A DNA stretch of 64,000 nucleotides, taken from contig NZ_FXWH01000003.1 in NCBI RefSeq assembly GCF_900177775.1, positions 186,001 through 250,000 on the forward strand, written 5' to 3'. Of this stretch, positions 35,873-45,438 are shown in pieces. Numbering within the stretch: position 1 is the first letter of the stretch; the number at the start of each line of letters is the position of its first letter. This DNA is from Pseudidiomarina planktonica (GTDB taxonomy: Bacteria > Pseudomonadota > Gammaproteobacteria > Enterobacterales > Alteromonadaceae). The notes beneath the pieces were generated by a model. The model was not told the origin of the DNA. It ran no database searches and saw only the letters and a list, made by a program, of their open reading frames with translations. A program made the translations under genes and the position numbers.

Positions 35873-37486
35873 TTAAATAACCACCACCCGGTTCCGGCCA
35901 GAGTTTTTGGCCTGATACAGGGCTTCATCGGCACCACGCCAAATGTCGATAACGCTGGTGGTGTTTAGGGTTAAACCAATACTAACCGTCATTCGAATAG
36001 GCTCGTCTACATCGGGGTGCATAATCTGCAGCGCCTCGGTGTCTTTTCTGATGCGTTTGGCAATTTTAGTGGCGGTATCAATATCCACCCGCTCAATCAG
36101 AATAGAAAACTCTTCACCGCCAACCCGCGCAACCGTATCGTAGGGGCGGGCCACTGTGGTTAACAGCTCGGCAAAGCGCACCAGTACGTGATCGCCTACC
36201 AGGTGTCCATGCTCGTCATTGATTTTCTTAAAGTGGTCTAAATCCAGCGCCAGAATAGCCAGCTCGGTTCGCTCGCGGGCAGCGCGGCTCATGGCCTTAT
36301 TCACCAACTCGGTAAAACCACGGCGGTTATATAGGTTAGTTAATGGGTCGGTAATGGAAAGCGTTTGTAGTGCTTTATTCGCTTCTTGCAGCTCTTTCTC
36401 GGCTTCGCGGCGTTGCGCAATTTCTTCGGTCAGCAAGCGCGACAGATAAATAAACCGGCACATTATAAACATCACAATCGCCAGTAAAATAAGTGCGCCT
36501 ATCAGGCTGTAAATTATATAGCTGTAGTCAGCTCGCTCCGGCGGGGTGAAAATAAAACCATCCAACGATGCATTCCCGCGGGTCATATTCAAATCCTGAT
36601 AACTTTCAGCAATCATTTGCCAGCGGCCCGGATTCATATGCCCAAGTTGCACTAGTTCCGGCATCACCAGTTGGCGTATTTTCTCGGCTTCGTAGCGCAA
36701 ATGACCGCGGGATTTTTGCGGGGCATAGTTCGCCTGAATTAAATCAATGGTGCTGTCGACATTCTTAAATGCATAATCCCAACCGCGCTCCACTGCTTCT
36801 TTCATGGCGCTCACCAGCTCAGGATCTGAGTTTGCCAAATCTTCGGTGGTAACCAATACGTCGCTGTAAAAGTTAACCCCGTAGTCACGCGGATTAATCA
36901 GGTTGTAGTCAACGCCACGCTGATTCAGGACATAGGGTTCGTTGGAGATATAACCGTCGTAAGCATCTACTTTGCCGTCAATCAGGTCGTCCAGCCGATA
37001 GGTGTTTGGCACTAACTGTACGGTATCAACCGGCAGTCCTTCTTTGCGCAAAATGGTTACCAACTCGGCACTTTCCGGAGGTGGCATCATCATCAATCGC
37101 TTACCAACTAAGTCTTGCGGGGTGGTGATGTTTGATTCTTTTAAGGTAATCCAAACCAGTGGCGAGGTTTGCATTAGTGCTGCAACCGCAACTACCGGCT
37201 TACCCTCTAATCTGCGCATTACCACGCCGGAGGCGGTAATAGCGAAATCAATATCACCGCGCAGTAGTTTATCGGTAGGTTCTAATGCGTCGGGGCCGCC
37301 TTCCAGCAAAGTCACGTCCAGCCCGGCTTCGGCAAAGTAGCCTTGCTCAACGGCCTGGTAGTAACCGGCAAACTGGAACTGGTGTAGCCAGCGCAATTGC
37401 ACTGTCACTGGGGTTGCAGCGTTGGCAAACGGCATTTGCCAAAGCAGCATAGTCACTAAGCTGAATGTGATTAGAAAATAGCGCAT
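35873..37486 (-). CDS. Diguanylate cyclase with NMT1/THI5-like periplasmic sensor domain
   Basis: 537 residues. Signal peptide, then an NMT1/THI5/SsuA-like substrate-binding domain (about 25-310: LRWLHQFQFAGYYQAVEQGY, GGPDALEPTDKL, DFAITASG), one membrane helix (about 325-350), a short coiled coil, and an intact GGDEF domain with DPLTNLYNRRGF, DLDHFKKINDEHGH, GGEEF (about 458) and the product-inhibition RxxD (RPYD) five residues before. Makes c-di-GMP. The sensor resembles thiamine-precursor or sulfonate-binding proteins, so it may respond to a pyrimidine, amine or sulfonate (inference). Confidence 0.92.
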   Translation of the reverse strand: MRYFLITFSLVTMLLWQMPFANAATPVTVQLRWLHQFQFAGYYQAVEQGYFAEAGLDVTLLEGGPDALEPTDKLLRGDIDFAITASGVVMRRLEGKPVVAVAALMQTSPLVWITLKESNITTPQDLVGKRLMMMPPPESAELVTILRKEGLPVDTVQLVPNTYRLDDLIDGKVDAYDGYISNEPYVLNQRGVDYNLINPRDYGVNFYSDVLVTTEDLANSDPELVSAMKEAVERGWDYAFKNVDSTIDLIQANYAPQKSRGHLRYEAEKIRQLVMPELVQLGHMNPGRWQMIAESYQDLNMTRGNASLDGFIFTPPERADYSYIIYSLIGALILLAIVMFIMCRFIYLSRLLTEEIAQRREAEKELQEANKALQTLSITDPLTNLYNRRGFTELVNKAMSRAARERTELAILALDLDHFKKINDEHGHLVGDHVLVRFAELLTTVARPYDTVARVGGEEFSILIERVDIDTATKIAKRIRKDTEALQIMHPDVDEPIRMTVSIGLTLNTTSVIDIWRGADEALYQAKNSGRNRVVVI

Positions 37487-37552
37487 ATACTTATGTTGTT
37501 ATTTTTATTTTTAGTAATGCCGTAGTAGACACGCTTTTGTCTAAAATTTCCA

Positions 37553-37575
37553 CAAAAAACCAACAGAAAGTTGGT
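37553..37575 (-). terminator. Terminator of the DUF1499-msrAB unit
   Basis: ACCAAC / GTTGGT stem with a 5-nt loop, followed on the minus strand by six to seven T. Located 10 bases past the msrAB stop. Confidence 0.75.
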
Positions 37576-37584
37576 ATAAAGTGA

Positions 37585-38766
37585 TTAGTCCTTCACCAAT
37601 GGAATGTATTTTTCGTAACCTTCGGCCGCCATATCTTCCAGTGGAATAAAGCGCATTGCTGCTGAGTTCATGCAATAACGTAGGCCGGTAGGTTTCGGGC
37701 CGTCCTCAAATACATGGCCTAAATGCGAGTCGGCATGGGTGCTGCGCGCCTCAATGCGTTTCATAAACCAGGAGCGGTCAGTTTTTGTCACTACAGCAGA
37801 CTCGGTAATAGGTTTGGTAAAGCTTGGCCAACCTGTGCCTGACTCGAATTTGTCCGCCGATGAAAACAGCGGTTCACCACTTACAACATCAACATAAATA
37901 CCATCGCGTTCTTCGTCCCAGTAGGGGTTATTGAACGCGCGCTCGGTTGAGTCTTTCTGAGTCACGCGGTATTGCACATCGGTCAGCATTTCTTGTAACT
38001 CAGCGTCCGATGGCTTGGTGAAGTTGGCGTACGGATCGTCATTGCTCATGCTGTTCTCCTGGTTGGATACTGCGGAATCAGCGTCACTGTTCAGATAGGC
38101 CGCGTTTGAAAATGAAGTATAGTCAACATCGCTGGTGTCTCCCCAAACCGACTCAACAAACTGAAAACGGCCTGAGTTAAAGGTATAAACGCGATAGCGA
38201 ATTGGATTCTTACGATAATAATCCTGATGGTAGGATTCCGCTTTGTAAAAGGTTTTAAATGGCTCTATCGGAATCACGACCGGATCAGAATAGGTATTTG
38301 AAGCGTCCAGTTCGGCAACCGCTGCCTCAGCAATCTGCTGCTGTTGCGCGTTATGATAGAAAATGGCCGGACGATACTGCTTACCACGGTCAACAAACTG
38401 ACCATCATTGTCGGTTGGGTCCATCATGTGCCACAGCGCTTGCAATAGCCCTGCGTACTCAACCACATCAGGATCGTAATACACCTGCACGGCTTCAGTA
38501 TGACCGGTACGGCCGGAGGCCACTTGCTCATAAGTTGGGTTTTCTTCGGTACCACCGCTGTAGCCCGAAATCACGCGGGCTACACCTGGCACTTCCTCGA
38601 AAGCTTTCTCAACGCACCAGAAGCAGCCACCAGCAAAGGTAGCTACAGCCTCATCCTGATCATCACTTTGGGCCACAGCCGCGCCGATGCTGAGCATACT
38701 TAATGCCGCGCCGAGCAATGCGGTTCGTGCCGAGTGCACAACGAATTTAAGAGACTGTATTTTCAT
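37585..38766 (-). CDS. Exported bifunctional methionine sulfoxide reductase MsrA-MsrB
   Basis: 393 residues. Repairs oxidised methionine in envelope proteins. Signal peptide ending VAQS (about 33), MsrA domain (about 40-205) with catalytic GGCFWC (Cys48) and GYSGG, linker rich in Asp/Ser/Asn (about 215-250), and MsrB domain (about 255-393) with catalytic Cys365 in [11 protein letters not shown]. The two CxxC zinc sites common in MsrB are absent (DVVSGEPLF replaces one). Unlike Neisseria PilB it lacks a thioredoxin-like domain, so a separate reductant is needed. Downstream of a DUF1499 gene by 27 nt. Confidence 0.94.
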   Translation of the reverse strand: MKIQSLKFVVHSARTALLGAALSMLSIGAAVAQSDDQDEAVATFAGGCFWCVEKAFEEVPGVARVISGYSGGTEENPTYEQVASGRTGHTEAVQVYYDPDVVEYAGLLQALWHMMDPTDNDGQFVDRGKQYRPAIFYHNAQQQQIAEAAVAELDASNTYSDPVVIPIEPFKTFYKAESYHQDYYRKNPIRYRVYTFNSGRFQFVESVWGDTSDVDYTSFSNAAYLNSDADSAVSNQENSMSNDDPYANFTKPSDAELQEMLTDVQYRVTQKDSTERAFNNPYWDEERDGIYVDVVSGEPLFSSADKFESGTGWPSFTKPITESAVVTKTDRSWFMKRIEARSTHADSHLGHVFEDGPKPTGLRYCMNSAAMRFIPLEDMAAEGYEKYIPLVKD

Positions 38767-38793
38767 AAGGCCACCTCTAGTTACTACTTCTAG

Positions 38794-39528
38794 TTACGAA
38801 CTCTGTTTCAAACGTGTTTTTAAGCGATCCAGGAAGGCTTCAATACGTTTGGCATTCACGCCCACATCGCTGCGGCCGACGCGTGATTTACTACGTACGT
38901 CAATCACTGAACCCGTCGCTTCCTGACTAATACGAATCACTACGTCGTCTTTAAAGCCAAACCAACGGGTGGTGTCGGTGGCTTCAATACGACCAGAAAC
39001 GATGTCGCTATCAACCAGCTCCCAACCCATTTCCTGAACTACCATTAGTGCTTCTTCAAATATTTCGTTGGCCGGCAAGTCGTGGCGCATAGGCTCAAGA
39101 TCAGGATAAGCCTCTTGTTGCTGCGCTGCGGTTTCCGGGCCAGCGTATTCAACCGGGTTTGGAGCATCGGCACGCAGTGGTGCAATGGTTATAAACTCAG
39201 GCGGATTTTCAGTGTCGGTGCTAATGTCGTGAATTGGCGGTACGCTTTGCGCCGTTTGCAGTTGCGCGTAAGGCAAGTAGAAGCTAATACCACCTGCTAC
39301 CAGGGAAAGTATTAACAGTACCGACATGCCTGCGCGCGGGCGGGCAAAAATAAAATAAAGAATGATGAGCACGGCGGCGCCAGCACCAACATAAGCGGCA
39401 TAACGCATGGTTAAAAACGCTGCCGACAGGTCAGCAACATTGTATTTGTAGGCTGGCCCGGCTAAAGCCAGTGCCAATAATGCCAGTAAGCCTGCAAAGA
39501 TTAATATCCAGCCGATAATTTTTTTCAT
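38794..39528 (-). CDS. DUF1499 membrane protein
   Basis: 244 residues. Three hydrophobic helices at the N-terminus (about 4-25, 40-62, 68-90) followed by a soluble DUF1499 domain (about 110-240) with GRIEATDTTRWFGFKDDVVIR and a DVRSKSRVGRSDVGVNAKRI tail. The domain is widespread and of unknown function. Cotranscribed with msrAB judging by the 27-nt gap, hinting at an envelope-maintenance role (inference). Confidence 0.85.
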   Translation of the reverse strand: MKKIIGWILIFAGLLALLALALAGPAYKYNVADLSAAFLTMRYAAYVGAGAAVLIILYFIFARPRAGMSVLLILSLVAGGISFYLPYAQLQTAQSVPPIHDISTDTENPPEFITIAPLRADAPNPVEYAGPETAAQQQEAYPDLEPMRHDLPANEIFEEALMVVQEMGWELVDSDIVSGRIEATDTTRWFGFKDDVVIRISQEATGSVIDVRSKSRVGRSDVGVNAKRIEAFLDRLKTRLKQSS

Positions 39529-39737
39529 TGTTGTTAGTCCTTGTGAATCATAAAAAGGGCGGTTTTACTGCAGAAAGCCCTGTGTTTGCTTTACTAGCTA
39601 AGCATGAGTACGTAAAAACGCAACTTTTGTATTTGTTTACTGAATTAATAACAACAAAGTTTGCGTTCTGACTGAACGAATAGGCTTAAAAATCAGTATA
39701 CTGTTGAGCTAAAACTATAATACATAGGAAAAAAATA

Positions 39738-42143
39738 ATGCCATTCAAACGTCGACCGCGCGTCACGCCTGTTAATTACCTTAAAGTAAATACGCTCATT
39801 TTGCTGGCAACACCAGCTTTCGTTATGGCGCAGTCAACTACTGCGGATGTAAAAACAGCTTCAGCTGAGCAGAGGGACGTGGAAGTAATTCAGGTTTTTG
39901 GTGACCGCAAACGTGCGTTAACCTCGCCCAAAGACGCCCAACTGAGTGGTCTGTTTGGTGGCGACAAAAGTATTTTTGAAATTCCACGGGCGGTAACACC
40001 AATCACCTCGGCCATGATGGAAGACAACGCCATTGATGATTTGCACGATATTCTTAAGTTAGCACCTAACACTTATGCTGCCAGTGGCTTTGGTGCGCCA
40101 AGCCTGCCAACCATTCGCGGTCAGTTGGGCGAGCTGTTTGAAGCAGGCATGCGCCGTCAGGCGGGTAATAACGGTTTTGGTATTCCGTTGTCGTTCAACG
40201 GCGTGGAACAAATTGATGTAGTGAAAGGCGTGCCTTCAGTGATTCTGGGCAGCACCCAGCGCGTGGGTGGCTTTGTGAATTTGCAGCCGAAGCAAGCCCC
40301 GTTAACGGGTTCTGAAGCCAGCATGAAAGTAAGTGCCGGGCGCTGGGACAGCTACACGGCGCAGGTAGATGCCGGTACGGCCGTGGAAGAAGGTAAGCAG
40401 GGCGTGCGGGTGAGTGCCGAAGTGCGCCGTCAGGGCAGCTTCTATGACTACGCGCATTTTGATAGTGAGAATCTGATGCTGGCTTACCGGTTGCGACCTA
40501 ACAGCAAGAGCGAATGGCGTCTTAATTTTGAGTTCTTTGATGTTGATTACACCGACAACGCCGGTATTAACCGTCCAACGCAGAACCTGATTGACCATAA
40601 TTTATATATCACTGGCCAGGGTGTGCAGCCAAACGGTTCAACCGTGCCAGGCCCTTTTAGCGTCGTTAGCCCAACCGGTGAAGTAGAAATCCCGCGCTCG
40701 CAAGTGCTGACCGATCCGTTAACCACAAACAATGCGCAAACCTATTTAGTTCACAGTGTGTATCAGCTTGAGCTGAATGACTCGCTGGCGTTAACCAACC
40801 GCACTTATTTCCAGCACCTGCAACGTGACGAAGTAGCGACCAACAGCTTTGTGGAAATTATTGACGGCGCTTCGACCTTTGAAAACCGGCTGGAATTGCA
40901 AAAGTTCTGGAGTGAGACTCAGCAAAGCACCTTTGGTTTTAATGTGCGCTACAACGACGTGCTGGGTTATAGCCAGTTCACCACTGAAGCTGATTTACCA
41001 ACGGATTTAACCGGGCCACTAAGTAATCGCCGTATTCCATTAACCGCTGAGCAACAGGCGCGACTAGTTGAATTACGCCCTGGTGTATATGTGTCACCGG
41101 GTGCGCAGTATGACAACAATGGCGACGGGGTGGGTGACTACAGCTTGTCCGATACCACTGATTCTGAAAGTTTGCAGCTTGGTGTGTTCTGGCAGCAAGA
41201 AAGCCAGTTAACCGAGCGCTTGTTGCTCACCCTGGGTGGGCGTTTGGACTATTACGACGTGACCGCGCGGGACGCCTTGCCACCGGAGGGCTTTGCAGCC
41301 GCTGAAGACAGCATTAGCGAAGTACTGGGAAGTGCTGCGGCAAGCTTGAATTACCGCCTGCAAGACTCAGTGTTGTTGTACGGTACGGTCAGCTATCTGG
41401 AATCTACCTCCAATAGCATGGGCGGCGGTAACGTGCTGGGTGCCAACAACCAAATCAGTGAGCTGAACTTTGCTACTGAGAATGAGTTGGTTGAATTGGG
41501 TATTAAATACGCGCCGGCCACCAGCCCCTGGTATGCCGATGCCGCTATATTTAATCAAACCCGCAGCCTGCGTAACCGTGACGGCAGCAACAGTGGCATT
41601 AAAACCCGCGGCTTTGAAACCCAGGTTGTTTACGACGGTTTAGATGGTTGGTGGGTAAGTGCAGGTTATAGTTATCTGGACGCTCGCTACGACAATAGCG
41701 CCAGCTTTCAGGATTCAGCTCAGGTAGCCGATGCTTTTGATGATTCGCGGCCAGATATTATTGAAGGCACAGGTGTTGGTGCACCAAACTTTGCCGGCTT
41801 CGCACCGTCGAGCGTGCGGGTTCAGGGCTTACCTGATCACAGTGCGTCCTTCGCTGTTGGCTATGAGCTAAGCGAGCAGTGGTCACTTGGCTTAGATGCC
41901 ATTTACACCGGTAACTATAAATTAGACTACCTTAATACAGTGCGTATTCGCGATCAGCACACGTTAAATGCGAACGTTCAATACAGCTTTGCCAACCAAC
42001 GCAGCACCTTACGTTTAGACGTATTTAACCTGACGGATCAGGATAACTGGTCGCCGGTGTTTGAAGGTGGCTACTTTGGCTCAACGCTGGCGTTTCCGTC
42101 GTTACCGCGATACCTTGAGTTAACCTTTAAGCACACATTCTAA
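39738..42143 (+). CDS. TonB-dependent receptor heading the ynj-like operon
   Basis: 801 residues. Signal peptide (cleavage near MAQS, about 32), plug domain (about 75-200: DIPRA-like FEIPRAVTPITSAMM, PTIRGQ, GVEQIDVVKGVPSV), and a 22-strand-type beta-barrel ending in F (TFKHTF). AGGAAA precedes the ATG; a likely -10 TATAAT is at 39716-39721 and the palindrome CAGTATACTG at 39694-39703 could be an operator. The 17-nt gap to the next gene and the overlapping genes after it show a six-gene operon, so the receptor probably supplies the YnjBCD importer. The ligand is unknown; no siderophore-gene neighbours. Confidence 0.9.
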   Translation: MPFKRRPRVTPVNYLKVNTLILLATPAFVMAQSTTADVKTASAEQRDVEVIQVFGDRKRALTSPKDAQLSGLFGGDKSIFEIPRAVTPITSAMMEDNAIDDLHDILKLAPNTYAASGFGAPSLPTIRGQLGELFEAGMRRQAGNNGFGIPLSFNGVEQIDVVKGVPSVILGSTQRVGGFVNLQPKQAPLTGSEASMKVSAGRWDSYTAQVDAGTAVEEGKQGVRVSAEVRRQGSFYDYAHFDSENLMLAYRLRPNSKSEWRLNFEFFDVDYTDNAGINRPTQNLIDHNLYITGQGVQPNGSTVPGPFSVVSPTGEVEIPRSQVLTDPLTTNNAQTYLVHSVYQLELNDSLALTNRTYFQHLQRDEVATNSFVEIIDGASTFENRLELQKFWSETQQSTFGFNVRYNDVLGYSQFTTEADLPTDLTGPLSNRRIPLTAEQQARLVELRPGVYVSPGAQYDNNGDGVGDYSLSDTTDSESLQLGVFWQQESQLTERLLLTLGGRLDYYDVTARDALPPEGFAAAEDSISEVLGSAAASLNYRLQDSVLLYGTVSYLESTSNSMGGGNVLGANNQISELNFATENELVELGIKYAPATSPWYADAAIFNQTRSLRNRDGSNSGIKTRGFETQVVYDGLDGWWVSAGYSYLDARYDNSASFQDSAQVADAFDDSRPDIIEGTGVGAPNFAGFAPSSVRVQGLPDHSASFAVGYELSEQWSLGLDAIYTGNYKLDYLNTVRIRDQHTLNANVQYSFANQRSTLRLDVFNLTDQDNWSPVFEGGYFGSTLAFPSLPRYLELTFKHTF

Positions 42144-42160
42144 ACGCAGGGAGAACAACC

Positions 42161-44302
42161 TTGGATGTTCGAAAACTAGCTCTGGCAGGTGTTTTTGTTG
42201 CGGCACTGGCGATATTTTTTGCCTTTGATCTGGGGCAGTACTTAACCCTGTCGTGGTTTCAGGAACAACAACAGCAGTTGCAGAACTTCCAGCAGGAAAA
42301 CTGGCTGGCGGTGTTTGCGGTCTACTTCGTTATTTACGTAGTGGCAACGGCCCTGTCGCTGCCGGGAGCTGTGGTATTAACTCTTGGTGCTGGCGCCTTA
42401 TTCGGGCTGGGCTGGGGTTTATTACTGGCCTCGTTCGCCTCAACTATAGGTGCAACCCTAGCATTCTTAAGTGCCCGCTTTATTCTTCGAGACTGGGTGC
42501 ACAGCAAGTTCTCCAAGCGCTTAAAAGCTATTAACAAAGGCATGGAGCGTGACGGCGCGTTTTATCTGTTAAGCCTGCGGTTGGTGCCACTGTTTCCGTT
42601 TTTCGTTATCAACCTGGCCATGGGCTTAACTTCCATAAAGGCCTGGACGTTTTATTGGGTCAGTCAGGTGGGTATGTTGTTGGGCACCGCGGTTTATATT
42701 AATGCCGGTACCCAATTGTCACAGTTGGATTCGTTAGGCGGTATTTTCTCGTTCGAGCTGGTGCTGTCGTTTGCGCTGTTAGGTATTTTCCCGCTGATTG
42801 CGAAGTTTATTGTTGGCTATTTGCGCCGCCGTAAAGTTTACCAGGGCTATGAACAGCCGAAGCAGTTCGACTACAACCTGGTGGTTATTGGTGCTGGCTC
42901 TGCAGGGCTAGTGAGTGCTTACATAGCAGCGGCGGTAAAAGCCAAAGTATTGTTGGTTGAGAAGCACAAAATGGGTGGTGACTGCTTAAATACCGGTTGT
43001 GTGCCTTCCAAAGCCTTGTTGCACGCCGGTAAAGTAGCGCAGCAGCAACGCACAGCGCACCACATTGGCATTACCAGCAACGAGCCGCAGGTTGATTTTG
43101 CCAAGGTTATGCAGCGGGTGCAGAACGTTATTCAAAGCATTGAGCCGCATGACTCAGTAGAGCGTTACACTAAGCTTGGCGTTGAGGTGGCTACGGCCAG
43201 TGCCGAAATTATTTCGCCCTGGCGAGTAAAAGTAACCGACGCCAACGGCGAGCGCGAAGTAGCCACCAAAAACATTATTGTTGCAGCCGGTGCCGGTCCT
43301 TTTGTTCCGGATTTACCGGGGTTGTCTGAAAGTGGTTATTTGACGGCTGAAAACCTTTGGCAATTGCGTGAGTTACCTAAACAGTTAGTGGTTATGGGGG
43401 GCGGCCCTATTGGCTGTGAACTGGCGCAGGCATTCTCACGCCTGGGCAGCAAGGTAACTATTGTTGAACAAACCGAGCGCTTGCTTATTAAAGAAGACGG
43501 CGACGTTGCCAGCCTAGTGCAACAGCGCTTTGAAGCCGAAGATATTAACTTGCTGACTAATCACAAAGCGGTAGCTGTGGGAAGTGAAGGTTCGCGCAAA
43601 TACCTTGAAGTTGAAAGTAATGGCCAGCGCAAGCAAGTTGAGTTTGACCAATTACTGGTAGCTGTAGGCCGTAAAGCCAATTTAACCGGTTACGGGCTGG
43701 AAAATATTGGTGTTAAAACCGACCGCACCATAGTAACGAACGAGTTGCTGCAAACCAATTTCCCGAATATATACGCTGCCGGTGACGTAGCCGGGCCTTA
43801 TCAGTTTACCCACACTGCCAGCCATCAGGCCTGGTATGCTGCGGTGAATGCCTTGTTTAGTCCGTTTAAAACCTTTAAAGCCGACTACCGGGTTATTCCC
43901 TGGGCCACTTTTACCGACCCTGAAGTAGCTACCGTTGGATTAACGGAAGCGGCCGCCAAAGAGCAAGATATTGAATACGAAGTAACCCGTTACGATATTG
44001 GCGAGCTGGATCGGGCTTTAACCGAAGATCAGGCTTTTGGTATGGTGAAAGTGCTAACGGCACCGGGCAAAGACAAGATTCTTGGCGCCACTATTGTGGG
44101 TGCGCAGGCGGGAGAGTTAATTGCCGAATTTGTGCTGGCCATGAAACACAATATTGGCCTGAACAAAATCCTGGGCACCATACATATTTATCCAACCATG
44201 GCGGAAGCCAATAAATACCTGGCTGGCAACTGGAAACGGGCGAATGCACCGGAAAAGCTGCTGCAATGGGTAGAGCGCTTCCACAGCTGGCGGCGTAATT
44301 AA
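42161..44302 (+). CDS. TVP38/TMEM64 membrane domain fused to a FAD-dependent disulfide reductase
   Basis: 713 residues from a TTG start (GGGAG seven bases upstream; no in-frame ATG nearby). N-terminal TVP38/TMEM64 (DedA-superfamily) membrane domain, about 1-225 with GAVVLTLGAGALFG and RLVPLFPFFVINLAMG. C-terminal class I pyridine-nucleotide disulfide oxidoreductase, about 240-700: FAD motif VIGAGSAGLVSAY, redox pair C275/C280 in GGDCLNTGCVPSK, NAD motif GGGPIGCELAQAF. The usual catalytic His-Pro is Tyr-Pro (IHIYPTMAE), and no C-terminal Cys pair or metal domain exists, so the common mercuric-reductase label is unlikely. Stop overlaps ynjB by 1 nt. Confidence 0.9.
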   Translation: MDVRKLALAGVFVAALAIFFAFDLGQYLTLSWFQEQQQQLQNFQQENWLAVFAVYFVIYVVATALSLPGAVVLTLGAGALFGLGWGLLLASFASTIGATLAFLSARFILRDWVHSKFSKRLKAINKGMERDGAFYLLSLRLVPLFPFFVINLAMGLTSIKAWTFYWVSQVGMLLGTAVYINAGTQLSQLDSLGGIFSFELVLSFALLGIFPLIAKFIVGYLRRRKVYQGYEQPKQFDYNLVVIGAGSAGLVSAYIAAAVKAKVLLVEKHKMGGDCLNTGCVPSKALLHAGKVAQQQRTAHHIGITSNEPQVDFAKVMQRVQNVIQSIEPHDSVERYTKLGVEVATASAEIISPWRVKVTDANGEREVATKNIIVAAGAGPFVPDLPGLSESGYLTAENLWQLRELPKQLVVMGGGPIGCELAQAFSRLGSKVTIVEQTERLLIKEDGDVASLVQQRFEAEDINLLTNHKAVAVGSEGSRKYLEVESNGQRKQVEFDQLLVAVGRKANLTGYGLENIGVKTDRTIVTNELLQTNFPNIYAAGDVAGPYQFTHTASHQAWYAAVNALFSPFKTFKADYRVIPWATFTDPEVATVGLTEAAAKEQDIEYEVTRYDIGELDRALTEDQAFGMVKVLTAPGKDKILGATIVGAQAGELIAEFVLAMKHNIGLNKILGTIHIYPTMAEANKYLAGNWKRANAPEKLLQWVERFHSWRRN

Positions 44303-45438
44303 TGCGTCGCTGGTTGGTCGCCTTGGTAATGGCCTGCGTGCCGGTTATGGCCGGGGCTGACAGCTCTGACAGTTCGAACAAGGCCTGGCAACAGCAAGTT
44401 ACTGCGGCGCAGGGCAAAACCGTTTACTTTTACGCCTGGGGTGGCTCGCAAGGGGTAAATAATTACCTGCGCTGGGCTGGACGGCAGCTGCGTCAGCAGT
44501 ATGGTATTCGGTTAGAGCATGTGAAAGTAGACGATATTGCCACCGCTGTAACTGTGGTGTTGAATCAATCGAACGCCGCTGGTGCGGTAGATTTACTATG
44601 GATAAACGGCGAGAATTTTCGCACCCTGAAACAAGCAGGTTTGCTGCGCGGCCAGTTAGACTCAAACATTCCCAATGTAAGCGAGCTAGCCTTTGACACC
44701 TTGCCGCTAAGCAGCGATTTTGGTGAGCCTGTTGAAGGCTTTGAAGTGCCCTGGGGCATTGGCCAGTTTCATTTGCTGGCGCGGCCCGACAGCATCAGTG
44801 GCGACCAGTTTAGCCCGAGCCAATTAATGGACTTTGCCAAAGCAAACCACAACAGATTTACTTATCCGGCTCCGCCTGAATTCCACGGCACTACCTTTTT
44901 AAAGTCACTGCTGCTGGTACTTAGCGATAAAGATTCACGTTTATACGAACCTGTTACTGAAGCGGCCGCGGCAGACCTGCTACCTTTATTGTGGGACTAT
45001 TTAGACAGCTTGCATCCGCTGTTATGGCGCCAGGGTGAGGTGTTTGTGCAAAGCGTTAGCGAGCAGCAACGGCTACTGGCCGACGGTGTGTTGGACATAG
45101 CCTTTAGCTTTAACCCCAATGAACTTGAGGTAGCCGCGCAAGCCGGCAGGTTACCTGCTGAATTAACCCGTGCCAGTTTGGGCGTTGAAGCCATAACCAA
45201 TAGCCATTACCTGGCTATTCCGGTAAGCGCCCAAGCGCCTGAAGCCGCTGAAGTGGTAATTCAGTTTTTATTGTCCCGCGAAGCACAGCAGCAAAAAGCG
45301 CAGTTGTCAGGGTGGGGTGATCCTTCGGTGCGTCGTGATATGCTGCAACAACAGCAATTGTTTCCGGCCACTGCAGAACTTCACAGCAGCTGGCAGGATT
45401 ATCTGGAGAGCGCATGGCTCGAGCGTTATCAACATTAA
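44302..45438 (+). CDS. ynjB: ABC transporter substrate-binding protein, YnjB family
   Basis: 378 residues. Signal peptide ending AGADS; mature protein of the extracellular solute-binding superfamily beginning QGKTVYFYAWGGSQGVNNYLRW, diagnostic for the YnjB family. It would capture the ligand in the periplasm for YnjC/YnjD. The true substrate of YnjBCD is not established; relatives carry thiamine, iron or polyamine. Overlaps the upstream reductase by 1 nt and ynjC by 25 nt. Confidence 0.88.
   Translation: MRRWLVALVMACVPVMAGADSSDSSNKAWQQQVTAAQGKTVYFYAWGGSQGVNNYLRWAGRQLRQQYGIRLEHVKVDDIATAVTVVLNQSNAAGAVDLLWINGENFRTLKQAGLLRGQLDSNIPNVSELAFDTLPLSSDFGEPVEGFEVPWGIGQFHLLARPDSISGDQFSPSQLMDFAKANHNRFTYPAPPEFHGTTFLKSLLLVLSDKDSRLYEPVTEAAAADLLPLLWDYLDSLHPLLWRQGEVFVQSVSEQQRLLADGVLDIAFSFNPNELEVAAQAGRLPAELTRASLGVEAITNSHYLAIPVSAQAPEAAEVVIQFLLSREAQQQKAQLSGWGDPSVRRDMLQQQQLFPATAELHSSWQDYLESAWLERYQH

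Noticed and set aside
39694-39703. CAGTATACTG as a LexA box before the TonB receptor
   Set aside because: LexA sites need CTG-N10-CAG; this has the reverse order and a short core, so only a generic palindrome can be claimed.
42161-44302. Mercuric reductase annotation
   Set aside because: The fusion lacks the metal-binding N-domain and the C-terminal cysteine pair, and no other mer genes are present.
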